A DNA stretch of 64,000 nucleotides. Origin: Mycolicibacterium celeriflavum (GTDB taxonomy: Bacteria > Actinomycetota > Actinomycetes > Mycobacteriales > Mycobacteriaceae). Numbering within the stretch: the first letter of the stretch is position 1; every line of letters begins with the position of its first letter. Positions 33,525 to 41,811 of this stretch are shown here, in pieces. The position numbers and the translations under genes were made by a program. The notes under the pieces were generated by a model that saw nothing but the letters and a program-made list of their open reading frames with translations, was not told where the DNA came from and did not search any database. The stretch is from positions 620,001 through 684,000 of the forward strand of contig NZ_AP022591.1 in assembly GCF_010731795.1 (NCBI RefSeq), in the 5' to 3' direction.

Positions 33525-34988
33525 TCAGGCCCGGGCGGCGCTGCGTCCCGCCCGGCGGCCGTAGAAGCTGCCGTCGCCGAGCGACACGCCACTCGCGTAG
33601 CCCCACGCAGCCAGGCCAGCGGTGCAGCGGCCGGCGGCGAACAATCCCGCGATGGGTTCGCCGCTGACGTGAAGCACCTCGCCGGCCAACGAGGTCAGCA
33701 GTCCGCCGAGCGTGAAGCCGCCCGTGCTGTCGCGAAGGTCGATCGCGCCCACGGGCGTTCCGATCGGACGCAGCCACTGCGGCTTCTTGTGCAGCAGCGG
33801 GTCTTCGCCGTTGGCCGCCCCCGCGTTGTAAGCCGCCACGGTCGCCTGCAGCGAGCCGGGCGCCAGGCCGATCTCGGCTTCGAGTTCGGCGACGGTGTCG
33901 CACACCCAGCTGGCGGGACGCATCATCATCTGCGGCGACAGGGATGCCATCGCCTCTTCCTGCGCATCGCCGTCGATGACCAGGTACGCGGTGTTGTCCT
34001 GGTGATAGAGGGTGAGTTGGCCGACGCGTCCGGGGTAGGTGTCCTCGGCGACATAGCGTTGCCCGCGGCCGTTGACCAGAACCCCGCGGACCAACTGTTG
34101 CGGATCGATGAAGATCGCGACCTCGGTGGCGTCCATGTGCGCGAGATCGGCGCCCAGCGCCTGCGCCATCCGGATGGCCTGCCCGTCGTGCTGCTCGATC
34201 GACGCGGCGGGACGCCCGGCTATGCGTGGGGCGTACTGCGCGACCATCGCCTCGTTGTAGGCGAAGCTGCCCATGGCCAGCACCACACCGCGGCGCGCCC
34301 GAATGGCGACGTCCTCGCCGTAGCGGCGTGCGACGACGCCGACCACGCGGCCGTCGGACTCGACAATCAATCGCTGCACCCGCACGTCGTACAACGCCCG
34401 CGCCCCTGCGCCCGTGGCCGTTTCGACGATTGGCTTCATCAACATGTACCCGGCGCTCGACTCGCCCTGCACCTTGTTCGACATCTGCGGGACGTGGCCG
34501 CGCGGCGCCGGCATGGCGATGGTGTTGAAGGGGTAGGAGTTCTCACCGCCGCTGAACATCAGGCCCTGGTCGCCCATCGGCTCCCATCCGGGCTCGCCGA
34601 AGAATTCGGGCTTGAACACCACGCCGTTCTCGACCAACCAGTCGAAGTGGTCCAGGCTGCCCTCGCAGTAGTCGGCGATGCGCTTTTCGTCGGCACCGGG
34701 CCCCATCGCGACGTTGAGGAATGCCATCATGTTTTCGACGGAATCATCGAAGCCACAAGCTTTTTGGATCGGAGTACCGCCGCCGAGGTAGATGAAGCCA
34801 CCGGCCATCGACGCCGCGCCACCCCACGACCCGGTGCGTTCGAGGACCAGGACGTCGGCACCGTGACGGGTGGCCTCGACCGCCGCGGCGGCACCGGCGA
34901 TACCGAATCCGGCGACGACGACATCGGCCTCGTCGTCCCAGCGCGCGATCTCCGAAGCGGGCAGGGGAGTGACGTCGTCGACGGTCAT
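33525..34988 (-). CDS. FAD-dependent dehydrogenase, KstD-like
   Basis: 487 residues from ATG 34988, overlapping the extradiol dioxygenase stop by 4 nt. FAD motif 'DVVVAGFGIAGAAAAVEATRHGADVLVLERTGSWGGAASMAGG' and C-terminal 'GLFAAGRCTAGLAAWGYASGVSLGDGSFYGRRAG'. Fumarate-reductase/KstD superfamily, but shorter than true KstDs and lacking their 'GPYYAV' tyrosine segment. It could be a 3-ketosteroid or enoate dehydrogenase; the reaction is not certain. Linked to ring-opening enzymes HsaA and HsaC. Confidence 0.78.
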   Translation of the reverse strand: MTVDDVTPLPASEIARWDDEADVVVAGFGIAGAAAAVEATRHGADVLVLERTGSWGGAASMAGGFIYLGGGTPIQKACGFDDSVENMMAFLNVAMGPGADEKRIADYCEGSLDHFDWLVENGVVFKPEFFGEPGWEPMGDQGLMFSGGENSYPFNTIAMPAPRGHVPQMSNKVQGESSAGYMLMKPIVETATGAGARALYDVRVQRLIVESDGRVVGVVARRYGEDVAIRARRGVVLAMGSFAYNEAMVAQYAPRIAGRPAASIEQHDGQAIRMAQALGADLAHMDATEVAIFIDPQQLVRGVLVNGRGQRYVAEDTYPGRVGQLTLYHQDNTAYLVIDGDAQEEAMASLSPQMMMRPASWVCDTVAELEAEIGLAPGSLQATVAAYNAGAANGEDPLLHKKPQWLRPIGTPVGAIDLRDSTGGFTLGGLLTSLAGEVLHVSGEPIAGLFAAGRCTAGLAAWGYASGVSLGDGSFYGRRAGRSAARA

Positions 34989-35893
34989 GGCCGCATGGCC
35001 GCCGGCAGGTCCGACACCCATTCATGGCCCCAGTAGCTGTCGGCCGTGATTTCCTCAGCGGTGTAATGATTTTCATCGACGCGCATGCCGTCGGTGCCGA
35101 ACTCGATGTCCCAGTCGCCGGGTGCGCGCACGTAGAACGACACCATCTTGTCGTTGGTGTGCCTGCCCAGCGTCGAGGACAACTGGAAGCCGTCCTTGTT
35201 CACCCGGTCCAGCGCTTGGCCGACGGCGTCGAGGCTGTCGACCTCCACCATGAGATGAATCACGCCGGGATCGCGCAGCGTCATCGCGGGGCAGATCGCC
35301 AGGCTGTGGTGGCGCTCGTTGATGCCGAGGAACCGGACGCGAAGCGGGCCGAACTCCGGTGGTGTCGGCACCCGGAACGCGCCGCGGGACTTGAATCCGA
35401 GGACTTCCGTGTAGAAGTCGAACAGTCCCGGCACATCGAGGGCGGGCAGCACCACATGGCCGAGTCCTTGGTCAGCGGTGACGAACCGGGCGCCGAACGG
35501 CGTCACCACGGGGCTGTGGTCGAGGACTGCGCCGTGGAAGACCTCCGTCGACGTGCCCGCGGGATCGTCGAATGCGATCACTTCTTCCACGCGCCGGGCA
35601 TCGGCCTCGGCCAGAGAAAGTTCCTTGACCGCCACACCCGCGCCTTCCAGCGTGGCCTTGACCCGCTTCAACGCGGCGTGGTCGCGCACTTCCCAACCGA
35701 CCGTGACGATCTTGTCCACGTCGCCGGGCACCACGATGATGCGGGCGGCGCGCTCGTCCATTCGCAGGTACAGGGCGTCGTTGTCCGGGCCCGAACCCTC
35801 GGCGAAGCCGAGCACCTTGAAGGCGAAATGACGCCACCGCTCGATGTCGGTGGCCTGAACCTTAACGTAGCCAAGGCTTTTCAGATCGCTCAT
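34985..35893 (-). CDS. hsaC: HsaC-like extradiol (catechol 2,3-type) dioxygenase
   Basis: 302 residues from ATG 35893. Two vicinal-oxygen-chelate modules; Fe(II) ligands fit H146 ('GLGHVVLPALDV'), H213 ('VIHLMVEVDS') and E264 ('DIEFGTD'), almost the same positions as in HsaC (H145, H215, E266). HsaC cleaves 3,4-DHSA meta to its hydroxyls during steroid A-ring degradation. The length (~300) matches. This is probably an HsaC paralogue with a related catechol substrate. In an operon after HsaA; 11 nt between genes. Confidence 0.88.
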   Translation of the reverse strand: MSDLKSLGYVKVQATDIERWRHFAFKVLGFAEGSGPDNDALYLRMDERAARIIVVPGDVDKIVTVGWEVRDHAALKRVKATLEGAGVAVKELSLAEADARRVEEVIAFDDPAGTSTEVFHGAVLDHSPVVTPFGARFVTADQGLGHVVLPALDVPGLFDFYTEVLGFKSRGAFRVPTPPEFGPLRVRFLGINERHHSLAICPAMTLRDPGVIHLMVEVDSLDAVGQALDRVNKDGFQLSSTLGRHTNDKMVSFYVRAPGDWDIEFGTDGMRVDENHYTAEEITADSYWGHEWVSDLPAAMRP

Positions 35894-35904
35894 CGGGATC
35901 CCCA

Positions 35905-37086
35905 CTAGATCAGCGCCCGCAGCGGGCCCTGCGGGTCCACGCCCAGCGAGCTCAGTGCCGACGCGTGGTACACGGTGCCGGGCACATGGATTGCGTGGGC
36001 CTGCCCGACGTGCGCGTCGCGCCAGTACCGCTGCAGCGGCTTGTCCATGCGTGCGGCGTTACCGCCCGAGCGGGCGAAGATCTCGTCGACCGCCGACACC
36101 GCGCGCCAGACCGCCCGCACCTGCGTGCGGCGACCGGCGGCGCGGTCCTCGAAGCTGACTTCCTTACCCGCGGCGACCATGTCGTAGATGCGATCGGCGT
36201 TGGTCAGCAACTCCTGGCGCGCGGCGTAGATGTCCGCGGCCGCCTCGCCGATGGCGTACATGACGTACGGATCGTCCTTGATCGCCACCCCGCTGGAGTT
36301 GACCCGCTCACGCTGGTAATCCAGGTGCGCGGCCAGAGCGCCCTCGGCGATCCCGATCGTCGCGGCCGAGATGCCCAACGGGAACATCGTCGACCACGGC
36401 ATCAGGTAGAGCGGTTCGGTCATGCCCGCTTCGCGCTGGGCGGTTCCGTCCATCACCTTCGTCGCGTCCATCGTGCGGTATTCCGGCACGAAGGCGTCGC
36501 GCACGATGACGTCCTTGGAACCCGTGCCGCGCAGGCCCACCACGTCCCAGGAGTCCTCGACGATCTCGTAGTCCGAGCGCGGCAGGATCATGTGCAGCAT
36601 CTGCGGCGGCATCAACGGCTTGCCGTCGGCGTCGCCCAGCATGGCGCCCAAGATGATCCAGTCACACGCGTCGGTGCCGGAACTGAACTGCCACCGGCCG
36701 TTGAAGAGATAGCCGCCATCGACCGGCTTCGCGACACCCTGCGGCGCGTACGGCGATGCCATCCACGTGTCGATGTCGTCGGCCCAGACCTCTTCGCCCA
36801 CCCGCGGGTCGGCATAGGCGAGCTGATACGGATGCACCCCCACCACACCGTTGATCCAGCCCGCCGCGGGGTCCAGCGCCGCGGTCGCCATCACCGTCTC
36901 GGCGAACTCCCGCGGATGGGCCTCGTAGCCGCCGTGCTTCTTCGGTTGCAGCAGGCGGATCGAGCCCGCGGCCTTCATCGCCTTGACCGTGGTGTCGGTC
37001 AACCGCCCGATCTTCTCGGCCTCGACCGCTTGTTCTGTGAACTGGTCGGCCATCTCAATCACCCGGTCGAGTACGCGCTCGCTCAT
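35905..37086 (-). CDS. hsaA: HsaA-like flavin-dependent monooxygenase
   Basis: 393 residues from ATG 37086, with AGGA about 7 nt upstream. ACAD-fold two-component hydroxylase: 'RLLQPKKHGGYEAHPREFAETVMATAALDPAAGWINGVVGVHPYQLAYAD', 'WQFSSGTDACDWIILGAML', 'GLRGTGSKDVIVRDAFVPEYRT' and C-terminal 'RYWRDAHVGQAHAIHVPGTVY', all HsaA-like (HsaA is ~394 residues). Converts 3-HSA to the catechol 3,4-DHSA with reduced flavin from HsaB. No HsaB-type flavin reductase lies in the window. First gene of the ring-cleavage operon, with a longer leader and site 7 about 65 nt upstream. Confidence 0.88.
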   Translation of the reverse strand: MSERVLDRVIEMADQFTEQAVEAEKIGRLTDTTVKAMKAAGSIRLLQPKKHGGYEAHPREFAETVMATAALDPAAGWINGVVGVHPYQLAYADPRVGEEVWADDIDTWMASPYAPQGVAKPVDGGYLFNGRWQFSSGTDACDWIILGAMLGDADGKPLMPPQMLHMILPRSDYEIVEDSWDVVGLRGTGSKDVIVRDAFVPEYRTMDATKVMDGTAQREAGMTEPLYLMPWSTMFPLGISAATIGIAEGALAAHLDYQRERVNSSGVAIKDDPYVMYAIGEAAADIYAARQELLTNADRIYDMVAAGKEVSFEDRAAGRRTQVRAVWRAVSAVDEIFARSGGNAARMDKPLQRYWRDAHVGQAHAIHVPGTVYHASALSSLGVDPQGPLRALI

Positions 37087-37151
37087 GCTGATGTCCTAAC
37101 TGTGTGGGCCTGATTGATGGTCTATCGCAGACGGCGTCCGTACGGGGCCGA

Positions 37152-37169
37152 ATCCCGGTCAGCGGACGA
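37152..37169. promoter_or_regulatory. 18-bp regulon element, site 7 (HsaA operon)
   Basis: ATCCCGGTCAGCGGACGA, matching a 12-nt core (CCGGTCAGCGGA) but with weaker flanks. It lies 65 nt before the HsaA ATG, further than the other sites; a TAGACC hexamer at 37118-37123 would place the transcription start about 25 nt before the ATG and give the same element-to-promoter distance. Confidence 0.5.
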
Positions 37170-37178
37170 GAATCGGCG

Positions 37179-37481
37179 TCAGTATTCGATCCGGACCTCA
37201 TCGCTGACCGGTCGGGCCTGGCAGCCCAGGATGAGGCCTTCGGCGAGATCCGCGGGTTCGAGGATGTCGCACGTGTCCATGTCGACCTCGCCGGACACCA
37301 CGGTCGCAACACACGACCCGCAGTGCCCTTCGCGACACGAGTGGGGCGCGTCGATGCCCGCATCGAGCAACACGTCGACGAGGGTCCTGTCGCGCGGCCA
37401 TCGCAGCTGGTGGCGAGCGCCGTCCAGGTCGACGGCGACGGTGGCGTCGACTCGCGTGCCACACGCTTCGGCTCGAGACAT
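37179..37481 (-). CDS. lone plant-type [2Fe-2S] ferredoxin
   Basis: 100 residues. Plant-type 2Fe-2S ligands: C-x4-C-x2-C in 'SCREGHCGSCVATV' (residues ~49-57) and a last Cys in 'GLILGCQARP'. The fold equals the C-terminal ferredoxin domain of KshB, but the flavin and NADH domains are missing. Likely electron donor for the KshA-like oxygenase or another oxygenase of the cluster, reduced by an external reductase. Divergent from the BVMO gene, sharing a 129-nt promoter region with site 8, which lies 71 nt before its start. Confidence 0.85.
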   Translation of the reverse strand: MSRAEACGTRVDATVAVDLDGARHQLRWPRDRTLVDVLLDAGIDAPHSCREGHCGSCVATVVSGEVDMDTCDILEPADLAEGLILGCQARPVSDEVRIEY

Positions 37482-37552
37482 GTGGAGATCCTGACGGTTG
37501 ACGTCGCGCGGGTCGACGAGCAGTTCCGATGGACGGACGACTCCGCCGGAAT

Positions 37553-37570
37553 TGTCCGGTCAACGGGAAA
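37553..37570. promoter_or_regulatory. 18-bp regulon element, site 8 (BVMO operon / ferredoxin)
   Basis: TGTCCGGTCAACGGGAAA, 16 of 18 consensus positions. It lies 40 nt before GTG 37611, with TACCGT ending 6 nt before that GTG. The ferredoxin start is 71 nt away on the other side. Confidence 0.6.
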
Positions 37571-37610
37571 TCGACCCGGGCGTGGAGGTGTAACGGCCTA
37601 CCGTGATGGC

Positions 37611-39227
37611 GTGAGCATCTCGGGTGAACATGCTGTCGTCGACGCGGTCGTGGTCGGTGCGGGGTTCGCGGGGCTGTACGCGTTGCACAAGCTGCGTTCG
37701 CAAGGCCTGTCGGTGCGGGTGTTCGAAGCGGCTCCCGAGATCGGCGGAACCTGGTATTACAACCGCTACCCGGGCGCGCGGTGCGACGTGGAGAGTGTCG
37801 ACTACTGCTACTCGTTCTCATCCGAACTCGAGCAGGAGTGGGACTGGTCGGAGAAGTACGCCACCCAGGCCGAGATCCTGCGGTACCTGAACTGGGTGGC
37901 CGACAAGCTCGACCTGCGCGACGGCATCACGCTCAACACCAGGGTCGTTTCCGCGGTGCTCGACAACGACACCTTGCGGTGGACCGTGTCGACAGACGGC
38001 GGCCAGGTCCTCACCGCCCGGTTCTGCATCATGGCGACCGGCCCACTGTCGGCCGCGCTGACCCCGGACTTTCCCGGCCTGGGCGGTTTCGCCGGCGAGC
38101 TGTACCACACCGCTCATTGGCCGCATGAACCCGTCGACTTCACCGGTAAGCGCGTGGCCGTGATCGGTACGGGATCATCTGGCATCCAGTCGATTCCGGT
38201 CATCGCTGAGCAGGCCGCACAGCTCTACGTCTTCCAGCGCACCCCCAATTACAGTGTGCCTGCCGGCAATCGGCCGCTGTCCGATGAGGACCGCGCGCAG
38301 ATCAAGGCCACTTATGCCGAACGGCGTCGGCTGTCCTGGCGCAGCGGCGGCGGCTCCCCGCACATCGCGCACCCGAAGCTGACGATGGAGGCCAGCGCCG
38401 AGGAACGCAGGCAGGCTTTCGAGAAGCGTTGGCAGCTGGGTGGAGTGCTGTTCTCCAAGACCTTCAGCGACCAGATGATCGACATGGCGGCCAACGACGA
38501 GGCGCGCAGGTTCTACGAGGAGAAGGTGCGTGCCGTCATCGACGATCCGCAGGTGGCCGAACTCCTGATTCCCAACGACCACCCGATCGGTACCAAGCGA
38601 ATCTGCACCGACACCAACTACTTCGAGACGTTCAACAAGCCGCACGTGAAGTTGGTGAGCGTCCGCACGACTCCCATTGTGTCGATCGACGCGGCCGGTA
38701 TCAACACCTCTGACGCACACTACGACCTGGACGCCATCGTGCTCGCCACGGGTTTCGACGCGATGACGGGCGCACTGGCCAAGATCGACATCGTCGGGCG
38801 CGACGGGAAGAGGCTGCGCGACAACTGGGTTGACGGGCCACGCACCTATCTGGGACTCGGTGTGGACGGGTTTCCCAACCTCTTCGTGGTCTCGGGCCCC
38901 GGCGCGCCCGCTGTGCTGGCCAACATGGTTCTGCACGCCGAGGCCCACGTGAACTGGATCGCCGACGCCATCGCCCACCTCGACGAGTACGGATACACCG
39001 GGCTCGAGGCGACCTCCCACGCGGTAGACAACTGGGCAGCCGAACTCAACCAGCGCGCCGAGGCCACGTTGTTCACGAAGGCGAACTCCTGGTACATGGG
39101 CGCCAACGTGCCGGGCAAACCACGCGGATTCATGCTGTTCCTCGGCGGGTTCGCAACCTACCTCGACATCTGCAACGAGGTGGCCAACGCGGGTTACAAG
39201 GGATTCAACCTGCTCAAGGCGTCGTAA
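37611..39227 (+). CDS. Baeyer-Villiger monooxygenase, CHMO/steroid-monooxygenase type
   Basis: 538 residues from GTG 37611. FAD motif 'AVVVGAGFAGLYALHKLRSQGLSVRVFEAAPEIGGTWYYNRYPGARCDVES' near residue 10; fingerprint FAGELYHTAHWP (FxGxxxHxxxWP variant) near residue 161; NADPH motif 'VAVIGTGSSGIQSIPVIAEQAAQLYVFQRTPN'. Lacks the N-terminal extension of the other BVMO at 23391. Converts a ketone to an ester or lactone; cyclic ketones and C17-ketosteroids are typical substrates. Followed directly by two mycofactocin-coupled SDRs. Confidence 0.9.
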   Translation: MSISGEHAVVDAVVVGAGFAGLYALHKLRSQGLSVRVFEAAPEIGGTWYYNRYPGARCDVESVDYCYSFSSELEQEWDWSEKYATQAEILRYLNWVADKLDLRDGITLNTRVVSAVLDNDTLRWTVSTDGGQVLTARFCIMATGPLSAALTPDFPGLGGFAGELYHTAHWPHEPVDFTGKRVAVIGTGSSGIQSIPVIAEQAAQLYVFQRTPNYSVPAGNRPLSDEDRAQIKATYAERRRLSWRSGGGSPHIAHPKLTMEASAEERRQAFEKRWQLGGVLFSKTFSDQMIDMAANDEARRFYEEKVRAVIDDPQVAELLIPNDHPIGTKRICTDTNYFETFNKPHVKLVSVRTTPIVSIDAAGINTSDAHYDLDAIVLATGFDAMTGALAKIDIVGRDGKRLRDNWVDGPRTYLGLGVDGFPNLFVVSGPGAPAVLANMVLHAEAHVNWIADAIAHLDEYGYTGLEATSHAVDNWAAELNQRAEATLFTKANSWYMGANVPGKPRGFMLFLGGFATYLDICNEVANAGYKGFNLLKAS

Positions 39228-40034
39228 GTGTCGGGACTGAACGGCAAGGTCGTCGTCGTCACCGGCGCAGCGAGGGGCACGGGACGCGTGCACTGTGAGC
39301 GTTTCGCCGACGCGGGCGCCGACGTGATCGCGATGGACACCGCAGCCAATGCCGACGAATTGCAAACCACCGCAGCAGAAGTGCAATCCCGAGGCCGCCG
39401 ATGTGCGGCGGGCGTGGCCGACGTCCGCGACCTGCCCTCCGTGGAGGCCGCGGTGCGCGACGGGGCAGCGCGCCTCGGCCGTGTGGACGTCGTCATCGCG
39501 AACGCCGGTATTCACACCGCCGGCGCGCCGGCGTGGGAGCTGGACGAGGACACGTGGCGCCACACGCTCGATGTCAACCTGACCGGGGTGTGGCACACCG
39601 TGCGCGCCTGCGTGCCTCACATCGGCGAGGCCGGCGGATCCGTCGTGATCATCAGCTCCACCAACGGTTTACGCGGCACCGCCAACACCGCCCACTACAC
39701 GGCCAGCAAGCACGCCGTCGTCGGTCTGGCGCGCACGCTCGCCAACGAACTGGGGCCCCGTGGCATCCGGGTGAACACCGTCCATCCCGGTGCGGTGGCC
39801 ACGCCGATGGTACTGAACGAGGCGACGTTCAAGCGACTGCGCCCCGACCTCCCCAACCCGACGGCCCAAGACGCCGCCGAGGTGCTGGCGGCCCGCAATC
39901 TGCTTCCGGTGCCGTGGGTGGAGCCTGTCGACATCGCCAATGCGGTCGTCTTCCTCGCCTCCGAGGAGGCGCGCTACATCACCGGCACGCAGATCGTCGT
40001 CGACGCCGGACTGACGCAGAAGACGACGGCATGA
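39228..40034 (+). CDS. mycofactocin-coupled SDR-family oxidoreductase
   Basis: 268 residues from GTG 39228, directly after the BVMO stop. It has the TIGR03971 subgroup features: N-terminal 'LNGKVVVVTGAARGTGRVHCERFADAGADVIAMD', catalytic 'YTASKHAVVGLARTLANELGPRGIRVNTVHPGAVATPM', a long loop ('FKRLRPDLPNPTAQDAAEVLAARNLLPVPWVEPVDIANAVVFLASEEARYITGTQIVVDAG'). Such SDRs hold non-exchangeable NAD and re-oxidise it through the peptide-derived cofactor mycofactocin. It likely produces the ketone used by the BVMO or another step. No mft genes lie in the window. Confidence 0.85.
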   Translation: MSGLNGKVVVVTGAARGTGRVHCERFADAGADVIAMDTAANADELQTTAAEVQSRGRRCAAGVADVRDLPSVEAAVRDGAARLGRVDVVIANAGIHTAGAPAWELDEDTWRHTLDVNLTGVWHTVRACVPHIGEAGGSVVIISSTNGLRGTANTAHYTASKHAVVGLARTLANELGPRGIRVNTVHPGAVATPMVLNEATFKRLRPDLPNPTAQDAAEVLAARNLLPVPWVEPVDIANAVVFLASEEARYITGTQIVVDAGLTQKTTA

Positions 40035-40864
40035 CGGGGCGATTGGCCGGCAAGGTCGCGCTGATCACCGGCGCTGCTCGGGGTATCGGCCGGGCTGAGG
40101 CCGTGCGGTTCTCCGCGGAGGGCGCCGACGTGATCGCGCTCGACGTCTGCGGTCCCGTCGACACCGTCGTCGTACCCGCGGCGACGCCGGCGGATTTGGA
40201 GGAGACGGCGCGCATGGTCCGCGCCAACGGTCGCAACATCGTCACCGGCATCGTGGATGTGCGTGACCCCGAGAGACTGCAGGAGGCCACCGATAGCGCG
40301 GTCGCCGAACTGGGTGGACTTGACATCGTCTGCGCCACCGCGGGTATCACGTCGCGGGGGATGGCGACGGAGCTCAGCGAGGCGGCGTGGCAGACGATGC
40401 TCGATGTGAACCTGACCGGTGTGTGGCGGACATGCAAGGTCGCCGTCCCGCATCTGATCAGGCGCGGATCGGGATCGGTCGTCTTGGTCAGTTCCATTGC
40501 TGGACTTCGTGGGTTGGTCGGTGTGGCGCACTATACCGCGGCCAAGCACGGCGTCGTCGGGTTGATGCGCAGCTTGGCGCATGACCTGGCTCCGTACGGC
40601 ATCAGGGCCAATTCGGTGCATCCGACCAACGTGGACACGCCGATGATCCAGAACGACGCGGTGGCAAGTGCATTCCGGCCGGATCTCGACCGGCCGCCCA
40701 GCCGAGAGGAATTCGCGCAAGCGGCCCGGACGATGAACATGCTCGACATCCCGTGGGTCGACCCCGTCGATGTGGCGAACGCCAGCCTCTTCCTCGCCTC
40801 CGACGAGGCCCGCTACATCACCGCCGCTACGCTGCCGGTGGACGCCGGAGCGACGCAACGATAG
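40031..40864 (+). CDS. mycofactocin-coupled SDR-family oxidoreductase
   Basis: 277 residues from ATG 40031, overlapping the preceding SDR stop by 4 nt. Same subgroup: 'AGKVALITGAARGIGRAEAVRFSAEGADVIALDVCG', insert region 'VDTVVVPAATPADLEETARMVRANGRNIVTG', 'YTAAKHGVVGLMRSLAHDLAPYGIRANSVHPTNVDTPM' and 'PWVDPVDVANASLFLASDEARYITAATLPVDAG'. Likely oxidises a second alcohol position. Its stop codon abuts the stop of the convergent HsaD-like hydrolase with no spacer. Confidence 0.85.
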   Translation: MTGRLAGKVALITGAARGIGRAEAVRFSAEGADVIALDVCGPVDTVVVPAATPADLEETARMVRANGRNIVTGIVDVRDPERLQEATDSAVAELGGLDIVCATAGITSRGMATELSEAAWQTMLDVNLTGVWRTCKVAVPHLIRRGSGSVVLVSSIAGLRGLVGVAHYTAAKHGVVGLMRSLAHDLAPYGIRANSVHPTNVDTPMIQNDAVASAFRPDLDRPPSREEFAQAARTMNMLDIPWVDPVDVANASLFLASDEARYITAATLPVDAGATQR

Positions 40865-41737
40865 TCAGGGACGGGCCAGGAACCCGAGGACGGTGCTCTC
40901 GAACGCTTCCTTGGCCTCGATCATCGCCCAGTGCCCGCAGTTCGGGAACACGTGCAGTTCGGCGTTGGGAATGCTGCGCATCGGAATCAGCGCCATATCA
41001 AGGGGACTGACTCGGTCGTCGCGTCCCCACGTCAGCAGCGTGGGGGCCGCGACCCTGTGCATCTGCGCCCACGGCAACGAGGCGTCGCTGCTGCGCATGA
41101 ACGCCATCATCTGCGCGAAAGCCGCTTTGCCGTACATGCGCCGCGCAGCGGCAAGCGTCTCCGGGTCAGTCGCCAGGCGCCACCGCTCCTCGATCAACTG
41201 CTCGGTGACCAGCGACTGGTCGTAGACCATCGAGTTGAGCCAGTCGACGAGCCGCTGCCGGGTCGGATCCTCGGTGAACTCCTGCAGGAGTCGAATGCCC
41301 TCACTCGGCCCGGGACTGAAGATGTTCGTGCCGATACCACCGATGGTCACCAGCTTGCCGATACGGTCGGGATTGTTGATCGCGAAGTTGATTCCGACGC
41401 CGCCGCCCATGGAATTGCCCACGATGTCGACGCGATCGACTCCCAACGCGTCGAGGAACGGCACAACGGCGCCCTGAGCGGTGACCATCGGATGACCACC
41501 GAAGTCGTCGCTGACCCCGAATCCCGGGAATTCGAGGATCAGACAACGGAAGCGCTCGGCGAAGGTCGGGAGCCCCCCTCGGAAATTGCGCCACCCGGTG
41601 ACCCCGGGGCCGGAACCGTGCAGGAACAGCAGGACGGGTCCCTCACCCACGTCGTAGTAGCGCAGCACGCCGGAAGGCGTCGGCGCTTCGCGGAGGTCGT
41701 TCTCGACTCGGGCGGTGAAGGCGGCGGTGTCGGTCAC
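40865..41737 (-). CDS. HsaD-like meta-cleavage-product alpha/beta-hydrolase
   Basis: 290 residues from GTG 41737 (site 9 lies 39 nt upstream and CAGGCT 6 nt upstream). Oxyanion region 'LLFLHGSGPGVTGWRNFRG', nucleophile Ser in 'IVGNSMGGGVGINFA', acid in 'LTWGRDDRVSPLD' and His in 'NCGHWAMIEAKEAF'. The HGSGPG and GNSMGG motifs are characteristic of MCP hydrolases such as HsaD/BphD, which hydrolyse the ring-opened C-C bond made by an extradiol dioxygenase. Logical third step after HsaA and HsaC, although in a separate transcript. Confidence 0.85.
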   Translation of the reverse strand: MTDTAAFTARVENDLREAPTPSGVLRYYDVGEGPVLLFLHGSGPGVTGWRNFRGGLPTFAERFRCLILEFPGFGVSDDFGGHPMVTAQGAVVPFLDALGVDRVDIVGNSMGGGVGINFAINNPDRIGKLVTIGGIGTNIFSPGPSEGIRLLQEFTEDPTRQRLVDWLNSMVYDQSLVTEQLIEERWRLATDPETLAAARRMYGKAAFAQMMAFMRSSDASLPWAQMHRVAAPTLLTWGRDDRVSPLDMALIPMRSIPNAELHVFPNCGHWAMIEAKEAFESTVLGFLARP

Positions 41738-41776
41738 GATGTCAGCCTGCCATGCGAGGCCGCCATGGCGTCGCAC

Positions 41777-41794
41777 TGTTCCGCTGATCGGACC
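41777..41794. promoter_or_regulatory. 18-bp regulon element, site 9 (HsaD-like gene)
   Basis: On the minus strand GGTCCGATCAGCGGAACA, 15 of 18 positions. It lies 39 nt before the hydrolase GTG and shares its last base with site 10, which points the other way. Confidence 0.58.
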
Positions 41795-41811
41795 TCCCGG
41801 TAAGCGGGACG
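41794..41811. promoter_or_regulatory. 18-bp regulon element, site 10 (mce operon)
   Basis: CTCCCGGTAAGCGGGACG, with perfect TCCCG/CGGGA arms around GTAAG. It lies about 93 nt before the yrbE GTG 41905; a -10-like TATTCA/TTCACT at ~41830-41837 would leave a leader of roughly 60 nt. This would tie the Mce importer to the catabolic regulon. Confidence 0.5.
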
